NCBI GenBank assembly: GCA_009731375.1
Contig: BJOX01000115.1
Location: forward strand, 858,459-880,394
DNA length: 21,936 nucleotides
Direction: 5' to 3'
Origin: Paulinella micropora
Lineage: Eukaryota; Cercozoa; Imbricatea; Euglyphida
Both the position numbers and the translations under genes were made by a program. The notes below the pieces were generated by a model. That model searched no databases and was not told the origin of the DNA. It saw only the letters and a program-made list of their open reading frames with translations. Of this stretch, positions 1 to 8,075 are shown piece by piece; position 1 is the stretch's first letter; every line of letters starts with the position of its first letter.

Positions 1-411
1 TTTTTCTGCTTGTCGTTTTCTTTCATATTCTCGTTTCTTTTGTTTTCTTTCTTCGCTTAATATTGGTTTCTTATTTTCATGAACCGCTTTAATGTGTGTA
101 TTTAGATGGTCTCGCCTCATTTCTTTATCACATTGTGGGCATTTGAATTTTACAGCTTGTCGTTTTCTATCATATTCTTTTTTATATGCTTTTTGTTCAG
201 GTGTTAATATTTGTTTGTGTGTTTTCGCATATTCATTCTGGTATTTTTTACAACATTCCTTACAGTAGTTTCTATTAGCATATGAATTTTCAGGGGTTCT
301 TACAACCTTACAATTTCTACATACCTTTAAGCATTCATCACACATTATATATGTATTTCCTCGTAATGATATCCGTCGGTATCCTTTCTTGTCGCAATAT
401 TCGCAGTTCAT
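1..411 (-). CDS. Cys-rich zinc-finger protein, C-terminus cut by window edge
   Basis: Open reading frame of 137 codons running off the left edge, so the protein is partial. The start is the ATG at 411, directly preceded on the minus strand by an AT-rich TTTATAAAAA box. The N-terminal third has several Cys pairs (CEYC at residues 3-6, CDEC, CRNC, CKECC), as in treble-clef or zinc-ribbon modules. A later C2H2-like finger reads CPQC followed by HLNTH and H. It is followed by a very Lys/Arg/Glu-rich helix with two similar KREYERKRQAEK / KKEYDRKRQAVK segments, likely nucleic-acid binding. It lies downstream of the integrase on the same strand. Family not recognised; it could be a transcription factor or the DNA-binding part of a nuclease. 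The metal-binding character is clear from the sequence, the role is inferred. Confidence 0.7.
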   Translation of the reverse strand, partial: MNCEYCDKKGYRRISLRGNTYIMCDECLKVCRNCKVVRTPENSYANRNYCKECCKKYQNEYAKTHKQILTPEQKAYKKEYDRKRQAVKFKCPQCDKEMRRDHLNTHIKAVHENKKPILSEERKQKKREYERKRQAEK

Positions 412-741
412 TTTTTATAAATAATGGTGTGTAATGTTTAGAACATAATTGAAACCAAACGGCACAAAAAGAAAAAAGTAATTTTTGATTTGTAGAAATT
501 TTGCCGGGTCTTGAAATTAACCCGAATATCAAAAAAGGTATTTGCGGGGGTGGCAGCCAACTTCACCCGACATTTCGCTTCGGGAAGCCGATTTGCCTTG
601 GACAACTTGACAACACAACTTTTTTTTGGCAGTATGTAAAAACGGGGGGATAATGTTGTTATCGCCCTTATATGAACAGGTATGGCAAAAATGGCCTGCG
701 ATAGGGAAATTCAAAACGAAAAGGGGGGGGGAGCCTTTGGA
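412..741. other. Intergenic spacer with GC-rich hairpins
   Basis: 330 bases between the zinc-finger gene start and the integrase stop. I see no convincing gene; the short ORFs here are low-complexity shadows. It is richer in G and C than the flanking genes. It holds a bulged inverted repeat near 558-588 (CTTC-CCGA opposite TCGG-GAAG), a T8 run near 620, and at its right edge the G-run/C-run hairpin listed separately. The minus-strand promoter of the zinc-finger gene presumably lies near 412-440 (TTTATAAAAAATG). Confidence 0.5.
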
Positions 742-755
742 TCACTCCCCCTTTT
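719..755 (-). terminator. GC hairpin overlapping the integrase stop codon
   Basis: On the minus strand AAAAGGGGGAG (755-745) is followed by the stop TGA (744-742) in the loop and then CTCCCCCCCCCTTTT (733-719), forming a strong G:C stem ending in a T run. The 5' arm is inside the last integrase codons. It resembles the stop-codon-overlapping hairpins after other genes here, though its sequence is unrelated. A 3'-end or termination role is inferred; the inverted repeat is visible. Confidence 0.55.
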
Positions 756-1710
756 CTTTGTTCTTTTTTATTTCTTCTCTCTTTAGCAATTCTTTTGTTT
801 TCTTCTCTTTTATAACTTCTTTAGTTTGCTCTTTCATATCTTTTTCTTCGTCAATCGGTTTAATAAAACTTGTTTTTAATAAATCTCTGGGACTTACGAG
901 TTCATCATTATTCAATATGATTTTAAATCCGGAACGGCCTTTGACTTTATAAATAATTTTGCTGAAAGTCTTTCCTCCTTTGGAAAATAAATTACGTTTG
1001 TTTTCCTTACGAACACTATCACCAACATTGAATTCATTAATAAGGTTATCTCTAGTTATAACTTGCTTGTTTTTGTCTCTTCTAGCAAAGACATCCACAG
1101 GTCTGGCTTGAATACCCCTATGAAGTTTATGATTATAAGCATTCACTAAGTCTTGAATATAACTTACCCAATCAAAATTTCTATTAGTTTCAAATAATAA
1201 ATCCAACCACCTTCTAATACTCCTTATAACTCTATCAACAACCGCTAAGGCTCTGTGGTCCCCTACTTCAACCACATCATGCTTAATACCATTTTGAATA
1301 AAATAATCACGAGTAGCACCTTTATATTCTCCTCCGCTGTCGGTTGTAATTGATTTAGGTTTATAAGGTATAGATTTCAAAGCATAATAAACTTCTTTCG
1401 CTGTTTTATTTTTTAATGGAATGATTATTAAATATCTTGAATGACAATCAATCCAAACAAGCATCCAAGCATATCCTTTATTTCCTTTCTTATCTTTTAT
1501 CTTACTCATATCGGCTAAGTCTAAGAAAACTTGGTATAATGGATTATCAACTCATATAGTATTCCATATTTTCGGGTTCTTTTTCTGGTGGTGTATTTCA
1601 AGTGATTCTTCTTCTTTTGTTTTAACTACTTCTCCTGTAGGTGTGTCTTCTAATTGACTATTACGATTTTGATTATTAATAATTGTATGTTTATGATCTA
1701 AATCTGGCAT
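742..1710 (-). CDS. RVE-superfamily integrase (Polinton/retroviral type), interrupted by an in-frame TGA
   Basis: Retrovirus/Ty3-like integrase that would insert the element into host DNA, as in Polintons and Mavirus. Starting at the ATG at 1710 (codon 1), the frame is open to 742 except for a TGA at codon 53 (1554-1552). The RNase-H-fold core follows: FLDLADM with the first catalytic Asp (about residue 64), WIDCHSRY, TTDSGGEYKG with the second (about 124), and ALAVVDRVIRSIRRWL, where an Asp (about 159) sits where most integrases have Glu, 34 residues after the second. A basic SH3/chromo-like region and a Lys/Glu-rich tail follow. Starting instead at the internal ATG (1509) would lose the first catalytic Asp, so the upstream part belongs to the gene. 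The TGA may be a nonsense mutation, a recoded Trp, or an assembly error. The start is only 9 bases from the divergent gene at 1720. Confidence 0.88.
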
Positions 1711-1719
1711 TTATATAGT

Positions 1720-1976
1720 ATGAGATTTTCAAAGTCAAATGTAAAAAACAAAAATATAAAGTCATTAGTCCGAAAGGTAAGGTTATTAATTTTGGAGATA
1801 TCAGATACGAACATTATAAAGACCGCATAGGGTTATACTCACATTTAGACCATCTGGATAAAGAAAGAAGAAAAAACTATAGAGCAAGAGCAAAAGCAAT
1901 AAGAAACTCAAAAGGAGAATTAACTTTTAATAATCAGGAGTATAGTAATTATTATTCTTATCATTTCCTTTGGTAA
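1720..1976 (+). CDS. Small DUF5754-like protein, frameshifted near its start
   Basis: The small family found in many large DNA viruses and virophages, with the pattern KYKV..P.GK...FGD.RY.HYKD...LYSHLDH.D..RRKNYRAR. Here KYKVISPKGKVINFGD and LYSHLDHLDKERRKNYRAR are seen in the frame ending with TAA at 1974-1976. The only good start, ATG 1720 (MRFSKS, typical of the family), is one frame off. The two frames meet in A-rich sequence with runs at 1743-1748 and 1750-1754, so a one-base length error in a run would explain it. Expected length is about 85 residues. Molecular function is unknown; the protein is basic. It is divergent from the integrase with only 9 bases between ATGs, and is followed by a GATATTT...CATCG hairpin. 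Confidence 0.75.
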
Positions 1977-1977
1977 T

Positions 1978-2001
1978 GATATTTGAAAGACGACTTCATC
2001 G
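1978..2001. terminator. Short gene-end hairpin element (GATATTT...CATCG)
   Basis: Directly follows the TAA of the DUF5754-like gene (TAATGATATTT). It has the GATATTT and CATCG ends of the larger 3' elements but a short arm (TGAA/TTCA). It lies between two convergent genes, so it may serve both. Function inferred from position. Confidence 0.45.
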
Positions 2002-2028
2002 TTTTTTCTTTTTATTTACATTTGGACT

Positions 2029-2550
2029 TTAGAATTTTAAGAAACATTTTTCAACATCATTATTTTTTTCTTTCTTAGCACCACCAGAAGATTGATTATA
2101 TACTTTTACACTCACACTACTAGACTTCTTACCTTTGCATTTCTTTGGCTTCGGTTCTTCTTCTTCACTACTCTCACTTTCACTTTCTTCACTCTCAGGC
2201 TCAGGCTTTTTACTCTTCTTCTTTTCTCTCTTAGTTTCCGCTTTCTTTCTTCTTATCTTCATTTTTGCAATCTTTTTAGCAATGATATCAGTAAAATCAC
2301 ATTCACTTTCACTATCACTGCTTTGCTCGGGTGTGTTATCTTGGTCTTTTTCATTAACAATATCGCTCGCCACATTTTTATTTTCTATCTCTGCTATTTT
2401 TTGTTCCATATCTTCGTCTTCACTTTTAACAGCATTTCGGTATTGTTCCAAAACCTTTTTGTCATGTTCAATCTTTCGTTGTTTTGCTTTCGCTTTTATT
2501 CCTTCCACTGCAATCCCCCAGTTCTTACGACTTGCTTCGGGAGACTGCAT
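2029..2550 (-). CDS. Charged low-complexity protein of unknown function
   Basis: 173-residue ORF with no recognised family. The N-terminal 60 residues look helical and basic (KAKAKQRKIEHDKKVLEQYRNA), followed by an acidic Ser/Glu/Asp-rich linker. A strongly basic stretch comes next (KMKIRRKKAETKREKKKSKK), then alternating Glu/Ser clusters and a Lys-rich C-terminus. The overall look is that of a disordered nucleic-acid-binding or scaffold protein. The start is the ATG at 2550, which overlaps the end of an upstream hairpin of the same family that precedes the ATPase and minor capsid genes; this supports a real gene in the same expression class. It is convergent with the gene at 1720. Confidence 0.65.
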   Translation of the reverse strand: MQSPEASRKNWGIAVEGIKAKAKQRKIEHDKKVLEQYRNAVKSEDEDMEQKIAEIENKNVASDIVNEKDQDNTPEQSSDSESECDFTDIIAKKIAKMKIRRKKAETKREKKKSKKPEPESEESESESSEEEEPKPKKCKGKKSSSVSVKVYNQSSGGAKKEKNNDVEKCFLKF

Positions 2551-2600
2551 TTTAGAATCTCACTTCGTGCTTCGCACTCTCGCTTATTCTAAAAATATTC
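2549..2600 (-). promoter_or_regulatory. 5' hairpin element before the 2029-2550 gene
   Basis: On the minus strand this reads TTTTTAGAATAAGCGAGAGTG, then the GCGA loop region, then CACGAAGTGAGATTCTAAAATG, so the start codon overlaps the closing arm. The stem TTTAGAAT/ATTCTAAA and the core GTGCGAAGCAC match the elements at 8020, 8960, 9460 and 11735. Promoter, 5'-UTR or processing role is inferred. Confidence 0.65.
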
Positions 2601-2663
2601 TATACTAAGATTATTATATTTTAGTATTTTTTAAATAAATAAATAATTAATTAATATACGAAT

Positions 2664-5600
2664 ATGGCAGGTTCCTCCTTCAAGTCGCTCTTAGGCTTGT
2701 CAGAAATCGCAACCGACAGCCTATCAATAGCCAACCTTGACCTTACCAATACAAACATAGTCGGTCTGAATACAGACAGAGTGCCAGAAGATGAAAACCC
2801 TTTGAACCTCTACTATACGGATTTACGGTTTGACACAAGATTATCTACCAAATCAACTACAGACATAAAAGAAGGAAAAAATTTATACTACACAGAGCAA
2901 CGAGTAAGGGATAATGACGAAGTCAAAGCCTCAACTCAACACAGAAGCAATACTTCCAATCCGCACCAAACAAGTTTATATAATTTGATTGACACAAACA
3001 TATTTGCACAAGCGAGCGGACAATACTTAACTTACAACGATGTAGAAGGCAAATGGAAGAATACAGCCCTTGGTTCAATTGATACACTTTCAAATGTAGT
3101 CATTACAGCATCAGTGGCGATGAATAGTTATCTCACATATAACTCAACAAACTGGGTCAATAAAACATTTCCCATAAATGTTGATGAATTCGGCAATATT
3201 AGTATGGGCGGTAATTTGAATATAACAGGAGTTAATTTATTAAATACGAAAGATGTTGATACTTGGATATCAGAGCATGAAGACAATAATGATAAAGTGT
3301 CAGCGGACGGCTCAATTAATACACACAGCGATGTTACAATAACACACCCGCCAATAACCAACTACTCATTCATAGCACAGGCCTTTGGAGAAACACAAAC
3401 TCTCCTTTTCTTAGATTGGATGGTCTCGCTATGATGTTTGGAGATTTAAATATGGGGGGTTTTAATGTAGCAAATGTCGGTAATGTTGATGGTGTTGATG
3501 TTTCGGCTCTTGATACTTCGGTGGTTAAACTAACGGGAGACCAAACCATAACAGGGAATAAAATATTTACTACTTATGTGGCCGTAAAAGATTCAAATCC
3601 ATTAAACACAGCTAAGTTATTCTTCAATTACAACAATAATATGGGATCTATCTATTCGTCGGAGGCCGGTGGTGCAACGGGCTATCCATTATCTTTTGTC
3701 GGCTCGTCCATACTTTTTGCTCCAACAACAGGGGGTGGGATAACATTAACGGGCAATGTTTTTAATTTTAACAGCACGACAGCAATTAGCGGGCTTCCAG
3801 CGCCATTCTATGACGGCGATGCTTCAACGAAAGCATATACCGATACAAAATTAGCAAAGGACGGCACAACGGCTATGACGGGCAGTTTAAATATGGGTGG
3901 TTTTGCTATTACAAATGTCGGTAATGTTGATGGTGTTGATGTTTCTACTCTTGACACTTCGGTGGTAAAACTAACAGGAGACCAAACCATAGCAGGAACC
4001 AAAACATTCAGCAACATAATAAATGCTAGTGCGGGGATTGATATGAAAAGTCAAAGCATAACAAATGTGAATCTTGTTGATGGTGTTGATGTTTCTACTC
4101 TTGACACTTCGGTGGTTAAACTAACAGGAGACCAAACCATAGCAGGGAATAAAAAATTTGCATCAACTTTGGAAGTAAGTGGTTCATCCAATCCAACTAC
4201 TTTTGACGGCATTGGCATAGCCTTTGATACAAAAATAGGAATGATTGCAGCACAAAAAACAGCAACAGCGACTTGGTATCCGATACAAATAACGGGTTCG
4301 TATGTTGAGTTATATTCGGGTAATACTTTAATTATAACCGCAACTGGCACTACACTATCTTTGAATAACAACAAAATAACAAACTTAGCCACACCATCAG
4401 CAACAACGGACGGAGCAAACAAAAGTTATGTGGATACATTAGACGGGCAAAATGTGAAACTAACAGGAAACCAAACCATAGCAGGAATTAAGACATATAG
4501 CAGTGGTGTTGAAATAACGGGAAATTCAATCAATTCAACAACAAAGGGCACATTTATCGTTTTCAATTCTACCAGTAATATCGGGTCAATTGCTAGTTTG
4601 GATATGAAAACTGCAACATATTACAACTTTGAAATTTCTGCGAAAAAAATAAGTTTTATTATTGACGGGACGATTGTCGGTTGGGTAAATGCTTCGGGGC
4701 TAGATTGTAATAGTAGCAAAATAGCCTACCTTGGAACTCCGACATTATCAACGGACGGAGCGACAAAAGGGTATGCGGACACATTGGACGGGCGAAATGT
4801 AAAACTATCAACAGACCAAACCATAACAGGAAGCAAAACATTTAATGGGGCTAGCACTACGATAAAATATCTCACTTTAACGAACAATGCCGATTTTAAT
4901 AATCAAACTATCACTAATGGTGGAAATATAACATATAATGGGGCGAGGATATTAAACCAAAATGGAGGAGATATATTCTTTTCACAGACATCAGGAGATT
5001 ATCAGTATTTCTTATTTACTCTAAATACCGCTACAAGTGGAACCGCAAACCAACGAGGTTATGTACTTACGAATGTAGCATCTGATGTAAAAGGGGCGGG
5101 ACTTTATATTTCAAAACTTTTGGATAATAAAAGTGCTTCGTCTGACATTGTCCGTTTTAACAATGCTGGGGGTATGCGGTTTTATGGTGCCTTAGATATG
5201 AATTCAAACAATATAACAAATGGCGGAACAATAACAGGAACAACAATTACTTCAACCGCGGGTATATCAACAACAACGGCAACCGCAAGCGGATTAATAA
5301 CGGCAAATGCGGGGATTACATATACTGGCACACTAACATCAGCAACAAATACAAGTGGAGCGAAAATAGGAGTTCAGGGAATAACAGACGGAACAAATGC
5401 AAAAGGAATATTTCTATGGGATACAACCAATACAAGTTGGGGAATTTATGCGGCATCTGGTGGGGGTGTAAACACTAGAAGTTTAGCAAATGGTTTGGCG
5501 GTTTCTGGAAATGATTTTAGTTCGTATAGTTTTCGTTTAAGGGTTGCTAATGATGCTACGATGGGTTTTGTGTGGGAGAATTCTGCGGAACAATTGTTAA

Positions 5601-6330
5601 TGTCATTAAACGGGGCAAATGGGACATTATGGACAAAAGGATTGATTACGGCAAATGCGGGAATTACATATTCTGGGGTGCTAACAACGGCATCAGCATC
5701 AACTAATGGGGCTAAAATAGCAATTCAAGGACAAACAGACGGNNNNNNNNNNNNNNNNNNNNNNNNNNNNNNNNNNNNNNNNNNNNNNNNNNNNNNNNNN
5801 NNNNNNNNNNNNNNNNNNNNNNNNNNNNNNNNNNNNNNNNNNNNNNNNNNNNNNNNNNNNNNNNNNNNNNNNNNNNNNNNNNNNNNNNNNNNNNNNNNNN
5901 NNNNNNNNNNNNNNNNNNNNNNNNNNNNNNNNNNNNNNNNNNNNNNNNNNNNNNNNNNNNNNNNNNNNNNNNNNNNNNNNNNNNNNNNNNNNNNNNNNNN
6001 NNNNNNNNNNNNNNNNNNNNNNNNNNNNNNNNNNNNNNNNNNNNNTTTATAAAAGAAACAATTATGGTTCCGTGTCCAAAGCAAAGAAAAGAATACGAAT
6101 TGAAAGGCGTGAGTGTTAATCCAGAAGATGTTAAATGTATTGATAGTGGTGATGTTGGTTATGGTATAGGTTATTCTGAGTTTATTGCCCCGTTAATTAA
6201 AGCGGTTCAACAATTATCAGAAAAGGTAGTTAATTTAGAAAAAGAAAATAAAAATCTTATGAATATACTACAAGACCAAGCAAACCAACTAGCAGAAATC
6301 AGAGTGTCCGTTATTGATAATGTCAAATAA
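2664..6330 (+). CDS. Phage-type fibre protein with modular repeats and a C-terminal S74 chaperone; one frameshift and one gap
   Basis: Probable trimeric receptor-binding fibre. The first part (2664 to about 3416) begins MAGSSFKSLLGLSEIATDSL and holds phage tail-fibre modules (NLYYTDLRFDTRLSTKST, NLYYTEQRVRDN). The frame then shifts near 3411-3420, beside short T runs, and continues to the gap at 5743-6045. That part has repeated modules ending DTSVVKLTGDQTI.G.K, then paired GLITANAGITY modules. After the gap the frame ends with YSEFIAPLIKAVQQLSEKV and a coiled coil (NLEKENKNL), the signature of the S74 intramolecular chaperone that trimerises and then cuts itself off many phage fibres. ATG 2664 follows an AT-rich leader. 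Length is over 1,100 residues, exact size unknown because of the gap. Such fibres are typical of phages and uncommon for core Polinton genes, suggesting transfer. Confidence 0.82.
3477..4840 (+). repeat. DNA-level repeats inside the fibre gene
   Basis: Near-identical segments of about 80 bases encode VDGVDVS.LDTSVVKLTGDQTI at about 3477-3560, 3917-4000 and 4069-4148. Two more diverged copies lie at about 4441-4488 and 4789-4834 (LDG.NVKL...QTI.G.K). The nucleotide identity of the first three copies suggests recent duplication or ongoing gene conversion. A second repeat pair, GLITANAGITY, at about 5293 and 5640, lies just before the assembly gap, which probably reflects collapsed repeats. Confidence 0.85.
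5743..6045. other. Assembly gap (303 N) within the fibre gene
   Basis: Run of N directly after a repeated fibre module. True length and content are unknown; the reading frames on the two sides differ, so 303 is probably not the exact size. Confidence 0.95.
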
Positions 6331-6589
6331 TACAACCAGACTTCATAGACCACCGCCTATTATGGATATGGATGGCGAACTAACTCCAGAATTAAAGTCC
6401 CGTGTTCTTGAAGTAGAACTAAAGACTGAGGAAAAAAAAGTAGAGCACGAATTGGAAGATAACTGGAATTGTTGNNNNNNNNNNCATGAATTGGAGGATA
6501 AGTGGTCGTGTTGTTGTATAAAAAACAGACCAACCGACAGCCGACTTATTAAATACTTATTCAAATGGGTATCATTATCTCCATTATAA
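6320..6589 (+). CDS. Small hypothetical protein with a Cys-rich HELED-W-CC motif; contains a 10-N gap
   Basis: Starts at ATG 6320, overlapping the fibre stop (ATGTCAAATAA), which suggests coupled expression with the fibre. N-terminus MSNNTTRLHRPPP is followed by acidic and helical sequence. A HELEDNWNCC-like motif precedes the gap at 6475-6484, and HELEDKWSCCC follows it. The two may be the same place from two diverged copies rather than a true tandem repeat. The frame ends at 6589 after RLIKYLFKW. A hydrophobic ORF overlaps from 6565 in another frame; a length error in the A run at 6563-6565 would fuse the two into one membrane-anchored protein. Function unknown. Confidence 0.5.
   Translation: MSNNTTRLHRPPPIMDMDGELTPELKSRVLEVELKTEEKKVEHELEDNWNCXXXXHELEDKWSCCCIKNRPTDSRLIKYLFKWVSLSPL
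6475..6484. other. 10-N scaffold gap with duplicated flanks
   Basis: The sequence before the gap (GAATTGGAAGATAACTGG) resembles that after it (GAATTGGAGGATAAGTGG). This looks like overlapping but diverged contig ends that were not merged. Confidence 0.8.
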
Positions 6590-6711
6590 CCCTTTGTATC
6601 GTAAGGCTATATGAAAAGAACTTACCTCGTGAGGTTGCTAATACTTATGTCGGAATCCTAACACTATTGATTGGCATTGTTTCACCTTCTCCTTCCTCTG
6701 CCAAAAAGTAA
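6565..6711 (+). CDS. Small membrane protein with two hydrophobic segments
   Basis: 48 residues, too short for usual ORF cut-offs. MGIIISIITLCIV and YVGILTLLIGIVS form two hydrophobic segments separated by a charged loop (RLYEKNLPREVAN), with a short Lys-ended tail. It overlaps the end of the preceding ORF by 25 bases in another frame, so it is either a separate holin-like protein or the true C-terminus of that ORF after a one-base error in the A run at 6563-6565. Its stop is one base from the convergent stop of the GIY-YIG gene. No family recognised. Confidence 0.5.
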   Translation: MGIIISIITLCIVRLYEKNLPREVANTYVGILTLLIGIVSPSPSSAKK

Positions 6712-6712
6712 A

Positions 6713-7288
6713 TTAAAGACCAAATGATGATAATCCTATCATATTATCATAATGAATTTGTCTTGATTTATGAATTCTTAAATAACCTACTGAAACATTT
6801 ATACCACACTCGCATTTAACCTTTCCTCTTTTATGATAATATTGACGAAAATATTCATGGACTTTTTCATTATTTTGTCCTCGCCATTCTCTTTTTTTCT
6901 GTGATAAATGTTCTTTATTTTGTTCTCTGTATTCTTTACATTTTCGTGCTAAGTCTTCTCTATTTATTGCAACCCATTCTTTCATCGTTCTTCCTGCAAT
7001 ATATTTATTTGTACAATTCTCATTCTGTCTTATTATTTCTCCTTCTCGCTTTCTTAATTGTTCTACATTTTCACACGGATAATCTTCAATTAATTCAACA
7101 AAGGCATCATCATATTTGACGATTTCAAATGAAGAAGTGTAATCATATTCTCCTTTCATCCATATTTTGTAGTTTAATTTATGTGCATAAAGTCTTTTGT
7201 ATAATGGTTGAGTTGTTGAACCAATATACACCCGATCCGTTTGATATGACCTAATCGCATATATTTTACCTTGTTTATAATCTGGCAT
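6713..7288 (-). CDS. GIY-YIG endonuclease with C-terminal zinc-finger-like motif
   Basis: 191 residues. The N-terminal GIY-YIG nuclease core is visible: GKIYAIRS (GIY at about residues 7-11), RVYIGSTTQPLYKRLYAHK (YIG at about 20-23 with catalytic Arg and downstream His/Lys), and a Glu in the KREGEIIRQ region. A basic repetitive helical middle (EYREQNKEHLSQKKREWRGQN) likely binds DNA. The C-terminus CECGINVSVGYLRIHKSRQIH fits a CxC...HxxxxxxH zinc finger. Such single-domain nucleases occur in virophages, Polinton-like viruses and large DNA viruses, as homing nucleases or replication/repair enzymes. It lies 33 bases after the small secreted-protein gene on the same strand. ATG 7288 gives MPDYKQGKIY, the right distance from the motif. 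Confidence 0.85.
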   Translation of the reverse strand: MPDYKQGKIYAIRSYQTDRVYIGSTTQPLYKRLYAHKLNYKIWMKGEYDYTSSFEIVKYDDAFVELIEDYPCENVEQLRKREGEIIRQNENCTNKYIAGRTMKEWVAINREDLARKCKEYREQNKEHLSQKKREWRGQNNEKVHEYFRQYYHKRGKVKCECGINVSVGYLRIHKSRQIHYDNMIGLSSFGL

Positions 7289-7321
7289 CCTTTTATATCG
7301 TTTATTATCGCTATCTTTAAA

Positions 7322-7591
7322 TCATAAATTATCGCATTCATATATATGTGTCCTATACCAAGAAGAAGTATCGCCGGCACACATTAATGGCAAAGCATCA
7401 TCAAAACTACGACACATATTATTTCCGTTATTTATGAAAACACATTTAAATTTGGTTTCTATTCCTTTTTGAATACAATAAACACAACTTATATTCTTTT
7501 TTTCGCTTATCCGTGAGTAAAAGTCGCAGGCAGTCCGTGCAGAAATATTAATTAATAAAAAGTTTATTAGCACTAATATAGAGGACATCAT
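7322..7591 (-). CDS. Small Cys-rich protein with predicted signal peptide
   Basis: 89 residues. The N-terminus MMSSILVLINFLLINISA is a good hydrophobic signal sequence or membrane anchor, with a plausible cleavage after ISA. The rest has seven Cys, including CVYC, suggesting disulphides or a metal site. No family recognised. The ATG at 7589-7591 overlaps the ATG of the plus-strand gene at 7590 (CATCATGG), so there is no intergenic promoter space. Because of that overlap and the small size, the gene is less certain than its neighbours. Confidence 0.45.
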   Translation of the reverse strand: MMSSILVLINFLLINISARTACDFYSRISEKKNISCVYCIQKGIETKFKCVFINNGNNMCRSFDDALPLMCAGDTSSWYRTHIYECDNL

Positions 7592-7952
7592 GGCTGACTA
7601 TAAATACCAGCGGATTATTTTTCTGAGCAATGATTTTGCTGGAGGAAGCAAAACATTTAATAAAAATATTCAAATGTCATTCACACCCACCAAAATGAAT
7701 GTTAAGTTTATCCACTATATGAACGACCAGACCGAAACCAAAACCAGAATTCTTTACATGGATAGAATTGGAATTATTGGAACATTTGCGGACAGCACTA
7801 CAGCAAACATTTCAAATCTCGGTTATAATTTGGGTGTTGTTGGATGGACTGACGGACAATATACATTTAAAGTCCTTGAAACTGACAGCGGAAATATTGA
7901 CACAGGAAATTTAGCGGGAAGAATTGTTGTATGCCTAGAGTTTCTAGGCTGA
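7590..7952 (+). CDS. Small beta-rich protein, probable virion component
   Basis: 120 residues without Cys in the first 110 or any hydrophobic segment. It is rich in alternating beta-type residues (IQMSFTPTKMNVKFIHYM, TRILYMDRIGIIGTF) and ends GRIVVCLEFLG, consistent with a single small beta-sandwich. It opens the plus-strand virion block, directly before the packaging ATPase, so a structural role is inferred. The stop TGA is part of the 3' hairpin element TGATATTTG. Family not recognised. Confidence 0.7.
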   Translation: MADYKYQRIIFLSNDFAGGSKTFNKNIQMSFTPTKMNVKFIHYMNDQTETKTRILYMDRIGIIGTFADSTTANISNLGYNLGVVGWTDGQYTFKVLETDSGNIDTGNLAGRIVVCLEFLG

Positions 7953-8074
7953 TATTTGTTTCAGACTACGTTTTCAACAAACATCGTAAAACCATTTAAT
8001 TTCTTGTAAATGAAAAAAACGATGTTTTAGAATAAGAGAGAGTGCGACAGCACGAAACGCAATTCTAAAATATC
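7951..8074 (+). promoter_or_regulatory. Paired hairpin module between the 7590 gene and the ATPase
   Basis: 3' element 7951-7986 (GATATTTGTT ... AACAAACATCG) and 5' element 8020-8074 (CGATGTTTTAGAAT ... ATTCTAAAATATC), separated by an A/T-rich spacer. The 5' element has inner core GTGC-GACA-GCAC flanked by AGA/GAA and ends two bases before the ATPase ATG. The outer ends of the two elements are also complementary to each other (GATATT/AATATC, AACATCG/CGATGTT), so the whole unit could fold as a four-way junction. Confidence 0.8.
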
Positions 8075-8075
8075 A

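Noticed and set aside
626-952. Plus-strand ORF across the integrase C-terminus
   Set aside because: Phe/Ser-rich shadow of the Lys/Glu-rich integrase tail, crossing the GC hairpin.
2092-2608. Plus-strand ORFs opposite the charged protein gene
   Set aside because: They are reverse-frame shadows of a Lys/Glu/Ser-rich gene, giving Phe/Leu/Ser-rich nonsense. The minus-strand frame has the matching 5' hairpin.
2664-6330. Fibre region as bacteriophage contamination
   Set aside because: Flanking genes are Polinton-type, the base composition matches, and the downstream ORF overlaps its stop in the usual compact way. The gap means it cannot be fully excluded.
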